Source: Vanilla planifolia
Taxonomy: Eukaryota; Streptophyta; Magnoliopsida; Asparagales; Orchidaceae
Direction: 5' to 3'
Length of the DNA: 64,000 nucleotides
NCBI GenBank assembly: GCA_023846275.1
Contig: CM043870.1
Span: 17,857,057-17,921,056 of the forward strand
Positions within the stretch are counted from its first letter, which is position 1. Each line of letters opens with the position of its first letter. The notes beneath the pieces are model-generated. The model was not told the DNA's origin. It worked only from the letters and a program-made list of their open reading frames with translations, and did not search any database. This document shows, piece after piece, positions 12,328-26,303 of the stretch. A program made the position numbers and the translations under genes.

Positions 12328-13562
12328 TGATGAATAAGCAACTAACATATGGTCACAAACACACATTCCTTATCATCGCACTACTTCCAGAAGTCCATAA
12401 GTGCAAAACCTGATTCAAAATTTGTTCATAAATACTTAAAATTAAATTGTTCTATTGAGTTTACTTCTAGTCACTATCCACCCTGTCTACGACCATCACT
12501 AACACCTTGAACTACTGTTTCCACTACTTATGTTAACCCATGCACCTATATGAACACAATTGAAAAAGAACATCTTTTGACCTATGCTCGACATGCCTAG
12601 ATACGCTACCCATGACTTCTAGCAAAGACCCACACCAACCAACCAGTCCCCATCAACCTATACTTTCTGTTCGACCTGTGCTTACCTGAAAATAACACCA
12701 TCTTCACTATTGTGTGTCACTCGCTTTACCATTGTGCCACCCACCTTTTCATCACTCATTGTTACCATCGCTCAATTAATCCTTTGCAACTTTTTATTCT
12801 TTTAATTTCTTTAAAAACTTTCATTGATGAACCTTTGAGATCTTCATAAATAAGGATGCTCAAAAAACTGTAAGGGTTATAAAATTATGAAATAAAATTA
12901 TTTTATTTCTATTCTTCCACTTCAATGAAGAAATTATGTGTACCCAACTTAGTTGAAGAGATTCAAACTTTACTTGTGAGAGACAATAATTGAAGGTGAG
13001 AGACTTTCCATCAAGAGAGTTGGCAACCAAATCACTTGTGGAGACACAAATCATAATTAATATACCTTCAACTAGGAGAGTCAATACTAAACCAATTCTT
13101 GCTTCTACTAATACCCTAGACTTTCTTATTATCTCAATTCACCACTAAGTCACCCATTACTACTTTGGCACTCAAAATGCTAGTACCTTCAAAATTAGAA
13201 GGGATAATCGCGAATAAGATGTGCCTTTTTAGCAACTTTTATGTTCTAGGTAGTAATCCAAAGTTAGGTTTTTTTATTAAAGTACTTCACATAGATTTTG
13301 TCTTAAAATCTCTATTTTATATATATGAAATTGGATATCACAAAAAGTACTCCACAAGATTTAATAATGATTTCTTATGATGTTACCACCTAATCAATTT
13401 AATAATGTGCACAACTTTCAAAATGCTAATCCTTGAATAGTTTTAAAATACCACACATGCTATTGAACTCAAATTAATACATATTATCTTTTCATATTCC
13501 CTAAAAATCTATTAAGTATCTTTAGTGTTGTATAATATAATTTAGACTTTAGTAGAAGTTTA
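12328..13562 (+). repeat. Element A 3' LTR
   Basis: Starts at TGATGAATAAGCAAC right after 'aagagga', like the LTR starts of element B. Aligned landmarks are the 'cacaaacacac' stretch near the start; a C-rich middle (about 12470-12760); 'acccaacttagttgaagaga' at 12940-12965 (B: 'gcctaactctagttggagag'); 'gtgagagac' with 'aattgaaggtgagag'; and an end like 'tagtagaagtttaag'. About 1.2 kb, some 300 bp shorter than the B LTRs. The right end is approximate. Confidence 0.75.
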
Positions 13563-14984
13563 AGTCTGTATTACATCAATAATATAAAATACTTATAACT
13601 TTATTATTTAATTACAGCTTGCATTTTTCTTTTTGAATTATTTTGCTAAATAATTATTGTATAAAAAAATCTTCTATTTTTTATTGGAAAAATTAAAAAG
13701 TCGTTTTTATTAGTTCTCATATTTCTTATAAAAAAATTTGAAATAAGTAGTTATCCTAATGTTTTCCTAAAAGATAAGACTTGCTAAAGAAATGAGATTA
13801 CCTGTTGAATGATGCACCTTCACCTGAGCTTAATAAAATATTAATTTGAGTTATGGATCAGCTAGACAATTTCTTCTTGCCAGAAACAATTTTTTTCACC
13901 AATTTAAGTGTGGCTCGCAAGAGTTTACAAGAAGTGGGCAAATTATTAAGAATAAAATTTTTGGATCCATAGAGAACATTTAAAGAAAATGCATTGAAGT
14001 AATTTTGTTAATAAACTTAAGCACATATCAAAAAGTGATTTTGAGCAAATTTTAGTTTTATTTTGGAACCCATTAACCTTCTTTTAAAAATAAAGTTTTA
14101 TGAAACATGTGAAAAAGAAAAATTAACAAAAATACAAAATCTACACAAACATTTTTTGGGTAGCTCAACCTAAAATCAATTTTATATCTTCCCTCCATAA
14201 AAACTAAGAAAAACCACAACTAATACAAATCATTTAGTTAAAAGAGGTGTAGACTAAATCTTCATAACTAAATAATAGGAGTAGGTTGCTATGAGATTTA
14301 ATTGAAAATAATTAGCAATATATAAAAATATTATGATTGATGAAGGCCTAATGAGCCATAAGTATTTTGTTTATATCAATTAAAAATAAAGACAATTTAT
14401 AACTTAGCTTATTTGAGAAAAAAGTAGATATTATTAGTTTAATGAGTAAAGAATGCATCATAAGAAAGAGACAATGAACACTGACTACAAACACATGTAT
14501 GTCATGATTTGAAATGTTCTTTTCTAGATTTTTTAAAACTTTTATGAGTGAATTGTGTTCAATAATTCACATATTTAAATGCATTTGTTAATGACTAAAA
14601 ATCCTTGCTAAACTAACCAATTTTTCGTTACTAATTTAAGTAAAAAGTCTATCATACAATTTATTTAATAACTTATGAAATTTGCAATGGCTTGAAGCAA
14701 TTAATAAAAGAGCAGTTGTTTAGGAGCTGGTTGATTGAAAGGCTCCTAGAACATTGGACATTTTCAAATTCTTGATTGGATGAATATGATTAGATAAACA
14801 CTATTTTCAAATGAGGATTTGATTTGGACCATTTGATTCGAATTGATATTTGCTATCTTGATTTAGTTCGTACATGCAAATAAAACATCGACTTGGAGAT
14901 CACAAAATTGCATGATTGGAAGATGGATTAAAATAACTATTTTAAAATGGCAGATGACATTAAGATTATTGGATAGGATTTGAT
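13563..14984. other. Unassigned stretch between element A and the plastid segment
   Basis: No convincing feature. Weak, stop-ridden similarity to more of rpoC2 on the minus strand may extend from 14985 down to about 14750 (a stretch like LDQILSNNLNV could match the rpoC2 segment after its 'PDYS.LNRI' region), but I do not rely on it. The rest, including 13840-14000, is not recognised. Confidence 0.4.
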
Positions 14985-16450
14985 CAAGTTTAAATTGTCA
15001 AGGGTTCCCCTATCTCTTTTTCCCAAAAGTATCCAAAAATTTATGTCTTGCTTGAATATTATTAAGTGTGGAAGCAAAGATGTATCCTTTTTCTAAAACA
15101 TAAATACTATTCTTTTGATCTTGATCATTATGAAAAGAAAATGATACTATAGTTTATTTGCATATACCTTTTGTTAATGTCCATAAATTACTTGTTTTTT
15201 ATAATAAATAAATATTACTATATGGATATACTAGCACATGTTATACATTAGTTAGCCCATACATAAAGGACTGTTTTTGATTCTACATATTGGTCACTTT
15301 AAGCTAAAAATAAACTTTTAGTTAGAATATTCACATTATTTAGAGTATTCGAACTCTCTAGTTAATACAAGTCTATAAAGTATGTAAACGTATGGTGTCC
15401 TTGTCATTTTTGCATGTGATGAACAAAATACTCATCAAATTTAAATTTTGCATAAGAGAGAGCTTGTACATCATTTATAGTACCACTTGTGAATATTCTA
15501 TTAGAATGAAAAGTTCTTAATGTTAATTGAGTACATAGTTCCCCAATTGAATAAGCCACAATAATGCTTACAACTTCTTTGAACTCAATAAGGTCCCCAT
15601 GAGTGGGACTCCCATCATAACATAATTGACTATCTAGCACACATTATTTCGTAGTAAAGGGGGTCATAAAATGTATTGGGTGTGTTGAAAATGTTATTGA
15701 TTAATTGACAAGCTCAATTCCAATATCTTGATTTTAAGCAGCAATTCATCATGGACTGATATATGTATTATCTCCTAACAAATAACCCATTAGTGTTTGG
15801 ACACAAAATTTCTCTTTTATCCAATTTTAAGCTCTCATTGATTACTTTGAATAGTGCAATTCATTCTAGGTAAAGAACATATTGAAGTACTTCAACAAGT
15901 CATCGCCTAAGATATGAAGAATTCCTTTGTAAGGTCTACAACATGAAATTATATTCTATCAATGGAAGCCCTTTTGTAGTTAAGGATCTCACATTAATTC
16001 TCATATGCCTACCAGTTTATGTACTAAAGATACATTTGCTCTATTCCTTGAAAAGGATATTAAGTGGATTGGCTTACAGGGATCAATCATCAAAACTAAG
16101 GATTAATTTTTTGTCTCTAATATTCACTTCAAGCATACAACTTCTCAATATATTGAGATAACTTTTTAACCACATGTACAATCTCACAATGATACTTTTC
16201 TCTAAAATAAAACCATTTTTGTTTAGTATTTTGGACTAACCAAATCATCATAGGGGATGGTCAAATGATTACCAATTCCTAATATAATAGATGTAGTAGT
16301 AGCTCATTAGAAACCTAAAGTTCTCAATTCAACTAGGATATGTGATGTATATGCCATTCTAAAATGATCTATTAATATATTAATAAGTCTTTTTGTAATA
16401 GATCAATCTATGATCTTATTTCAAAAGGCCAGATCTACCCATTCTATCAT
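14985..16450 (-). pseudogene. rpoC2: Plastid rpoC2 pseudogene, 5' third (NUPT)
   Basis: RpoC2 is the beta'' subunit of the plastid-encoded RNA polymerase. Reading leftward from an ATG at 16450, the translation gives AF, stop, NKIID, then [20 protein letters not shown] (the RpoC2 N-terminus, NK.IDGTA.KRLISRLIDHFGMAYTSH). At 15404-15640 a 78-codon open piece reads CYDGSPTHGDLIEF, then SIGELCTQLTLRTFHSNRIF. It continues with NNVNILTKSLFLA and DQYVES, then IVSFSFHNDQDQKN and NNIQARHKF near 15010-15130. Roughly the first 450-500 of about 1,400 residues are covered. There are many stops and small indels, and the conserved GQSIGEPGTQ has become AYSIGELCTQ. It follows rpoC1 as in plastomes. Non-functional nuclear copy. 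Confidence 0.93.
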
Positions 16451-16623
16451 AACGACCTCCCTATTCCACTGGGTTAATAATAAGATTAGGATAGTGATTC
16501 AACAAAATCCATTAATCTCTGTTCTCACAAAACTCAAATTGAAATGCAAATTACAACAAGTCTATGAATCATGAATACAAATTCATTTAATAAATTCTTT
16601 GGAGTTTTTATTTTTATTTAGAT

Positions 16624-19354
<2,731 letters not shown>

Positions 19355-19389
19355 AGAAAAAAAGAACAGAAATCCTTACTAATTTATTT

Positions 19390-20260
19390 ATTTAGGACAA
19401 ACTTGAATCCCTTTTTCCTTGAAGTTATTTTAAGATATGGTTAAATGATTTAGTTCCAAGGCCAAAAATCAAAGTTCTCAAGTTAGCATTGAAAAGGATT
19501 CCAAAGCACCCTCTAGTTTAAGTTCTATTCCTCCCATTACCATAGAACTAAATAGTTCTTTTTGAGCTTTGATATGACTTTATTTATAAGTAAGAATCTC
19601 TTATAAAATATGAGCAACACAAATCCTTATAAAGCCTAAACCTCCATATTCCCTACTCACTACATCCCTTTCTTGAACTCCCTCTAATGGTTTGTTGTGT
19701 TATAAATTAGTCAACTATATGTTTTTAGCACGTTGTTTTGTTATTGCTTTAATATATGAACTAATTTAACATTTCTTAAAATAAAACAATTTCTATTGTT
19801 GATATTTAGGGAATTAATAAGCATGAGCTCTATCTTTCTCAATAATTCATAAATATCACATTGATTTGTTTATCAATTCATGCTAATATAAACTATCTAC
19901 ATTTTTTAGCTAAACTTTTGTTGTTATATAGCCTTGATACAAACATAAAAACACATTATCAAAAGATTAGGGGAAAAGAATGTCATTAAGAAATTAGTAT
20001 TCAAGAATACACAATGTGGTAATAAAATGGTGGTTGGAATTAATTTAGAGGTACATTATTACAATGAAAATACTAAAGCCTTGATTAAAAGGAAATAAAT
20101 AATCAATATTAATGTGAATTCCAACATCATTATTACACTTGGTTGACATTGGATAACTGTTTTCATTAAACTTATTTTAATGAAAACAAAAATCCAATAC
20201 AATAGTAGATATAAGTCTTAGTTACCTTTAATTGACAAATATTATGTTAGACCTACCACT
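19390..20260 (-). pseudogene. rpoB: Plastid rpoB pseudogene, 3' end (NUPT)
   Basis: RpoB is the beta subunit of the plastid RNA polymerase. Reading leftward, the last 100 codons are clear: a worn TQQPLRG stretch, then VVSREYGGLGFIRICVAHIL, EILTYK, SHIKAQKELF, LKLEGALESFSML and LALELNHL, ending at stops near 19390 (plastid form: [29 protein letters not shown].. to ELNHFLVSEKNF). Further upstream the match weakens but stays recognisable to about 20190-20260 (a worn NVGQIF and GNKG region). The upper limit is approximate, and 5' rpoB is not seen beyond it. Confidence 0.85.
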
Positions 20261-23200
20261 CTTAGAAATATTATTACTATTTAGTTCATTATAGTATATG
20301 CTTCATTATGAATTAAAATTTGAAATTTAAATATTTTAAAATTTGAATACACAAATGTTTAATATTTAATTTCAAATTTCGAAGTCTGAAGTTCTACAAT
20401 TAGAAGAATGGTAGAATGACAAGACTTGAGTTACATCACATAAGACTTGATTATGCTTAATGCTTTAAAAGTGCTCGTAATTTTATTTACAATTTTTATT
20501 TTTCTCTCATCTTTATTCTTGGCAAACTATGAATGCATTATGAGATATGGATAGGATTTTTTAAAAATAGGAGTCAGTGGTAATAGATAAGATGTGAGCT
20601 TTTAACATGTGTTTGTAATGGTTAAAAAAAATCTAACCATAAGGGTGGGATTTATGGAAGTCAATTAAGGTGATGCCAAGTAGAAAAGCAAGTTAAGCGA
20701 TAAAGAAGGAGAGTTCAAGCTTTGATGCAAGAAAAGATCTGAGGAGAAGTCTCTCTATACTTATTATAGATTGGATGATCTTTGAGTTCATATTATCTAT
20801 TTAGTTAAGATCTAAGACAATATAAAATGAAATTACTTTGTTAAAATGCATATAAAACCATTAAAAACTGATTATGATAAATAGTAGTTATTCTTCTTCA
20901 AGAAACTTGGTAAAAAAATGAGAAAATTGATTCTACCCCTAATAATGGAGATGTTTTTCTAAATAAATTGGTCTATTATCATTGTTTATTATGTAATATT
21001 TACAGTGGGGCCATGCCAAAAATTATATTAACATTTTTCTTCTGAATACAAAGTAATTTCCATAATTATGTTGTAAGTTTTGATTTGTTTATAAATATAT
21101 GTAGAAGATGAATTTAGAATAAAAATTTGTTGATCCAAAGCACTCCTTAACTTAGACATTATCATGTGGAATAAATTGAAACCATGCTACAATTTTTTTC
21201 CTTGTTGGTTGTTTAAGAATGTATGCATTTAGCATGGATTATCATGACAATTGTTAGAAATTTAGAAAACCATGGAGAAGAAAATTTTATTTAATATAAT
21301 AAAAAACATAGAAAAAATAGTCTTATTTTGTTATTAAATCTTGCTAGAAGATAAGATCCCCTTTAAAGATCTTCTTCTTTCATAATAAAATTCATGTTTG
21401 ATAATATGGATCTATCGTAATATTCACTTCTTGATTATTGCATATATAGACAAAGAGTTTCAAGGCATAATAAACCAAGGAATGTGTAAAATTAAGACTT
21501 GATTATATTTATCTTTTGAAATGTATATTCTATATGTATCACTATGATTGTACTTGAAATTAGTCACAATCTTAGTTGATAACATTAGAAGGTAATAATG
21601 TATGTATTTTTGTCAAAATTTAGGATAAGAAATACTTGAAAATCTAAGTGAAATAGTTTTTTCCTCAGCTTAATTAATAAATGGTTTTTATGTGTGTGGA
21701 AATAAAACCCAAAAGTCTGGAAAATGTTGTAGCTAAGTATCCATTCTCTTGGGTTTGCTTGGGAACCATTGAATCCTTTCATTGCTAAGTTATTGGAGGC
21801 ATGGGCTCAACCCACACAAGAACTCAAATTTCTTCTAAAATGTGTGTAGGCCTCGGTTCCTTGTTGGGAAGCCTTACATAGATTCATTTAAACTTTAGAA
21901 TAAGTGTTAAGGATGAGTTTAGACATTAAAGTAAATATTTTGTGGAAAATTAATGCTTCTTAGTAAAGTTAAATTAAAACTTTAAAGTCTTTGTATATAA
22001 TTATGTTGGTAAGCATAAACTTGGAATCATGCTCAAATGCAAAAAAAATAATCTAAGGAAAAGGAAGGTATATTGATTGTTAAGGAAACACAATCAATGA
22101 TCCTTTATGTACATTGTAAAAACACATTGGAAAGTGCTAAGTTCTACAAAAGAAGCAATAAGATGATTAGTTGGCCACCCTTAAGTTTAGTAGGTTGTTT
22201 GGGCAACACCACAAGTGCTTTTATTTATGTTCTTAAGCCATATGATGATAGCTTAATTGGTGATCCAATGAATTCATTATAGCTTAGAGGGGCATTAAGA
22301 TGGGTATGATGACTAATGCTTACTTCAGAGTCATAAAAGGTCACTAGTGATACTAGTGTGAATATAAACTTAGTTCTAAAGGTAGCAAACTAAATATTTA
22401 ATTAACTTATGGGTAAAAATCAAGACATTGTAGACACGATGTTAGCTTTGATTGGAAAGGTCTTAGAAATAATCAATATGGAAAGATGGACTAAACTTTT
22501 TTAACTAGTTCATTTAAGGTTTTGTGAAAATTGTGAGGCATTTAGACATAATAAGCCTTTAATTATCGATAATCACTTAAGAGATAAATAGTTTAGTTAC
22601 TTTACTTCCTTGACCTAGAGTAGTTATGCATAAATCCTTAAGCCTATAATAGGAGTGTTAGATACTAGGTAAAAATCTTCGATATTGGTAGGAAGCCATT
22701 ATATAAATACTTCAAGGATAGAATATTTTTACCTTTGGTCAATTAAGGAATTAAATAATGTGCTATGCTTTTTAGGGGAGTAATTATGGTTGTTAAGTAC
22801 CCATAGAACCTTAAGGGCATGACCCATGTGATTAGCATTTTCTAGTGGAGTATTAGATAACATGATGTGAAATAAGAGTAGGTCTTATCATGATTCTTTT
22901 GGATAAAAATGTGTGTCCATCAATAAGTGGACAGTAAGCATCCAATTAATCATAGTATAAGAAAATATATATTGACTTACTCATAGATGATGATGTCATT
23001 ATAGTAGTTAAAATATTATGCTATTAGTTTACAAGATTTTCTCCATTATTTTAATCGTATTTCTTGGCTACTGCACATTAGTTTAATAGTATAGCTCAAA
23101 CATTTTCTGTTGAGTCTCCTTGGTCACCCCTTTATGTTTTTGTAGGATCTAGGAGTTAGAATTTTTGAGAAGCAAAACTGGAGATTGTTAGAGTTAGTGC

Positions 23201-23769
23201 ATTAGTTAGATGATTCATCTTCTTTATTTCATCCTTAATAGTTGTATATTTGATATTTATTTATCATCAATTATATTTTATTAGATGTCAACTGTATCAA
23301 ACAGTGTCATCAGACTTAATAGTTACTTATAACATTTTTTTATCAGGTTTAGATAGTGATAAATGTTGTTGCGATAGACTAGGCTAGGTTTGAATGGTTT
23401 ATTAACTTTGTGGATACTATTTTTATGCTTTAGTCATGTGTTTAAGAAAAATTGTTTCATTTATAGCACGATAGTATTTTGTATGTTGTCATATTAGAAA
23501 TTATAGGTAAGTTTTTATAACATGATTCATTTAATTTTGGCTACACTCATTATCAAAGAAAAAGTTAGGAGTGGCTATAAAATAATTTGATAATGAACTA
23601 AGGCATAAAAATGATGACTATATATATATAATGGCACCATAGGACGTGCATACAATAAATCTAGATTGAAAGGGAATGTAATAACTAAGAAAAATAACAT
23701 TTCCTTAATATGCTCTTTTGCTTTAGCCATTTGTAAAAAACAACATTAACATTCTGAAGGATGAGAATG
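20261..23769. other. Unassigned stretch between the plastid segment and LINE copy 1
   Basis: About 3.5 kb without any motif I recognise. Composition is moderately AT-rich, like old unique or transposon-derived DNA. The short frames at 21585-21782 (minus) and 22073-22282 (plus) show no family pattern. A further continuation of rpoB beyond 20260 was looked for and not seen. Confidence 0.45.
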
Positions 23770-24870
23770 GTGGAAATCATGGTGATGCAATAGCATTATT
23801 CAAATTTGGTGCAAGTAGAAAGAAATCTCAAATGAGATTTTATGGTTATTCTTTTATTGATATGCTCCTCTACCTTACTAGGTAGATTTCATATGCGTAT
23901 TGGAGTCATGGGCCTTCTTTTATGGTGAATCACTACAATTCTCCAACCTCTCCAATCAAGATAATGCTGATGTCTTTTTCAAAGTGTGTACTAGAGGTCA
24001 GTTCAATGATGATGATATCTCAAAAAGGTTATGCCCTTCAAACTCACTTTAATTGGAATTGTTCTCACTTTTAAGATAAAAAATTTACTTTCTAAGAGCT
24101 GAAATCTAAACAAATTGGCTACTTTTGATCTAATGTGATAAACAAAGCATATGCTCTTAAGAATTTCACTAGACCTAGACGACATTTACGCTACATGTAC
24201 AAAATTTGTAAAATTGTTGACTTTCAATGATAATCGTTAATTGGCTCCTAGAGTTTTGCCTAAAAATTTAACCTTTGTGACCTCTAGTGTAGATCTCATT
24301 AAAGTGCCTTCCAATCCACTATATCAACAAGTTAGCTCTACTCTCAATTGTGTTAATAGTCAACATAGAGCTTGATTTTTTTGAAGACATTTCTTCACAT
24401 TTTAGGATCCTCAGAAAGATTGATAAAAATAGTAGTTTCAACAAAAATATCAAGCACTAAAAAATTTCCAATCAATTATCTATATTTTTACAAAAAAAGA
24501 CCATTAATTGTCCAATGTAACAAGGAAAAAGTTCTAGATATATGCAAGAAATAATGATGTAGAGATATCTCTAACTCATCAAGCAATAAGCAATGTGAAA
24601 CCCAAAACTTTGGCAGTCTTTAGTGAATGCACCCAAAGGTTGGATAATGAAAGTACATCAATGAGGGAAAGTAAGGGAATAGAAGCTGATAAGGGTATCA
24701 TAAGTAGCTTAACATGTGAGAAATTTTACTCCCTCAACAAGTCAAAAAATAACATCCTTAACTATATCACAGAGCATCAATACTTAGTAAAAGAACCATA
24801 TTGTACTATGAGTCATCAGTTTGATAACTATATTAACAATTTCAATGAGCAACTAATCTTTCTATGAGGT
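23770..24870 (+). mobile_element. LINE copy 1: ORF1 region only
   Basis: An L1-type plant LINE remnant in the + direction. It aligns along most of its length with 31135-32215 of the longer LINE. Shared stretches include 'ggccttctttta'/'gggcctttccttta', 'gataatgctgatgt'/'gataacgccaatgt', 'aagttggataatgaatg'-like words and 'tatcacagag'/'catcacagaa'. At 24372-24554 an open piece carries YFYKKRPLIVQC, the end of the ORF1 zinc knuckle, with the first two Cys changed to Asn and Tyr. ORF1 codes for an RNA-binding protein. No ORF2 follows; similarity stops near 24870. Confidence 0.75.
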
Positions 24871-25639
24871 TTTCTCACCTTAAGCTTTGACCAATAGACC
24901 TTATTCTCCTAGTCAAAATAGTGAAATTTGATGTATGAAAATGGTGAGAAACTAAGTAATAAAGAGACAAAAAATAAAGCTTTGGTCACAAGAAAATTGA
25001 ATACTACAAGTTCTTCTTTCATCATTCTTCCTTCTTTATATTGGAATATTTTATTACAATAGGCATAATATTTTAATTTCCAAAAGACACATTTGTCCTT
25101 TGATCAAAGGTTTACAATTGATAAACATTTGCATCATTGGCTCCATACCTACATGTCAAAGCCCAAGATGCACTTCAATTTGGTGCGCCACTTAGCACTA
25201 CATAAGCGAAGGAAAGGCATAGTAGGTGGCACTTATCATGCACATGACCCGCATAGCGACCCACCTAAGGCATGCTTATATATTTGTGGGGGTTACTCCA
25301 TCTCCAATTAACATATGGTGCATATAAACTAGGTTAGCACTATAAATGGAGTGAAGCAGATCTGACACTTGAAGTCAAGCATACATAGGGCAACTGTCAT
25401 TCCCACATGAGCCGTAGCACTTGTATCTTTTTTACACCCTTCACTCTAGTTCAGGCTTATTTTTAAGTTTCATTCAATCAACTTGACTAAATCCTCTAGT
25501 CCTCCTTTTATCATTATTATTTCAAACAAACATGTTGGAATAATGATTAACTTTCTCCAAGCAATACATTTTGAAGTAGTATGTCTTTTTTCCTTCCTCA
25601 CAATTTGGTATGAGGTGTAGGCCTTACTCCCTATCATAA
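24871..25639. other. Unassigned; includes a GC-richer island, possibly an LTR remnant of the minus-strand gypsy fragment
   Basis: 25090-25450 is visibly richer in G+C than its surroundings and contains an open frame (25093-25311) without recognisable similarity. Seen from the minus strand it lies directly downstream of the pol end at 25640, where a 3' LTR would be expected, and it holds a TATA-like 'aatatataagc' (minus strand). The match to an LTR is inference from position only. Confidence 0.3.
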
Positions 25640-26270
25640 TGATTCATTTTCTAGATGATGTTATCTCGATTTAAGATCTTATCATCATTCTTTACATAGT
25701 CATCCATTGATGGTAAGTGTGTTTGATGTTCATCATCGAGCATAAATGGCTCTTAAGCCTTCAAGTTAACCACATTCACTATTAAGAATATTTTTGTATA
25801 TCCTAGTAGCTCAAATACATAAGTATTACCATTAATTCTTTATATTATCTTAAAATACTAAACCATATTAGTTTTACCTTTTTCTCCATGTACTTTAAAT
25901 CTTTTCTTCCTAATATGAAGCAAAACAAGGCAATCTTCTGTGATCATCTTTTCAACTCTATGTTGGTAATGTCTTCTCTTATACAGCTTCTATGATTTGA
26001 GTAGTTGTCCTTTGGCATTGAGATATATATTTCTTGTATTGTATCTAGAAATTTTGAGCTTTTTGTTTAATATCACATCCAAATTCTACTATTTCTTGTG
26101 TCTTGAAATTCAAGTATAGCAAGCTTTGGGGTAGGATTAACAAAAAAGTTTTGAAAGAGTGCTTAGTTTTGAATCCATGCACAATGTGATTATTTGCAAG
26201 CTATACAAATATAATTATCTCATTCCATGTTTTTGGATATACATCATAAACTGCAACTATGCTTGACTAA
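25640..26270 (-). pseudogene. Ty3/gypsy integrase C-terminal tail (element D fragment)
   Basis: Reading leftward, the translation gives WNEIIIFV, stop, LANNHIVHGFKTKHSF (family form W.E..P..EFAYN...H.ST..SPFE). It continues with LHIRKKRFKVHGEKGKTN (R.ERFP.....KL..R..GP), IIXRINGNTYVFEL (I.DNAY..ELP) and IVNVVNLKA, EPFMLDDE (FNV.NL..Y.P....DE). This is the last part of the pol polyprotein, after the integrase catalytic core; the core itself is missing. The right edge stops within some 35 bp of the polypyrimidine tract. Confidence 0.75.
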
Positions 26271-26303
26271 AATTGGTATCAATCATTTCCTACATTGCTC
26301 ACT

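Larger units (their letters stand above)
10086..13562 (+). mobile_element. Element A: decayed Ty3/gypsy chromovirus with internal deletion
   Basis: A Ty3/gypsy LTR retrotransposon remnant in the + direction. It holds, in order, gag (with capsid-like and zinc-knuckle remains), the protease tail and linker, the end of pol with a chromodomain remnant, and one 3' LTR. RT, RNase H and the integrase core are absent: homology to element B jumps from about 11680 (B about 42480) to about 11770 (B about 44620). No 5' LTR is present, because the left end abuts the AT-rich repeat near 10065-10085. All frames contain many stops. Internal and LTR sequence aligns along its length with element B, so the two belong to one family. 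Confidence 0.85.

Noticed and set aside
13165-13380. 71-codon frame inside the element A LTR
   Set aside because: LTRs do not code, and the frame is not open in the two homologous LTRs of element B.
15943-16161. Plus-strand frame of 72 codons, and similar frames at 17214, 17518, 18307, 18598 and 19028
   Set aside because: They are shadows opposite the minus-strand rpoC2 and rpoC1 pseudogenes, whose translation is convincing.
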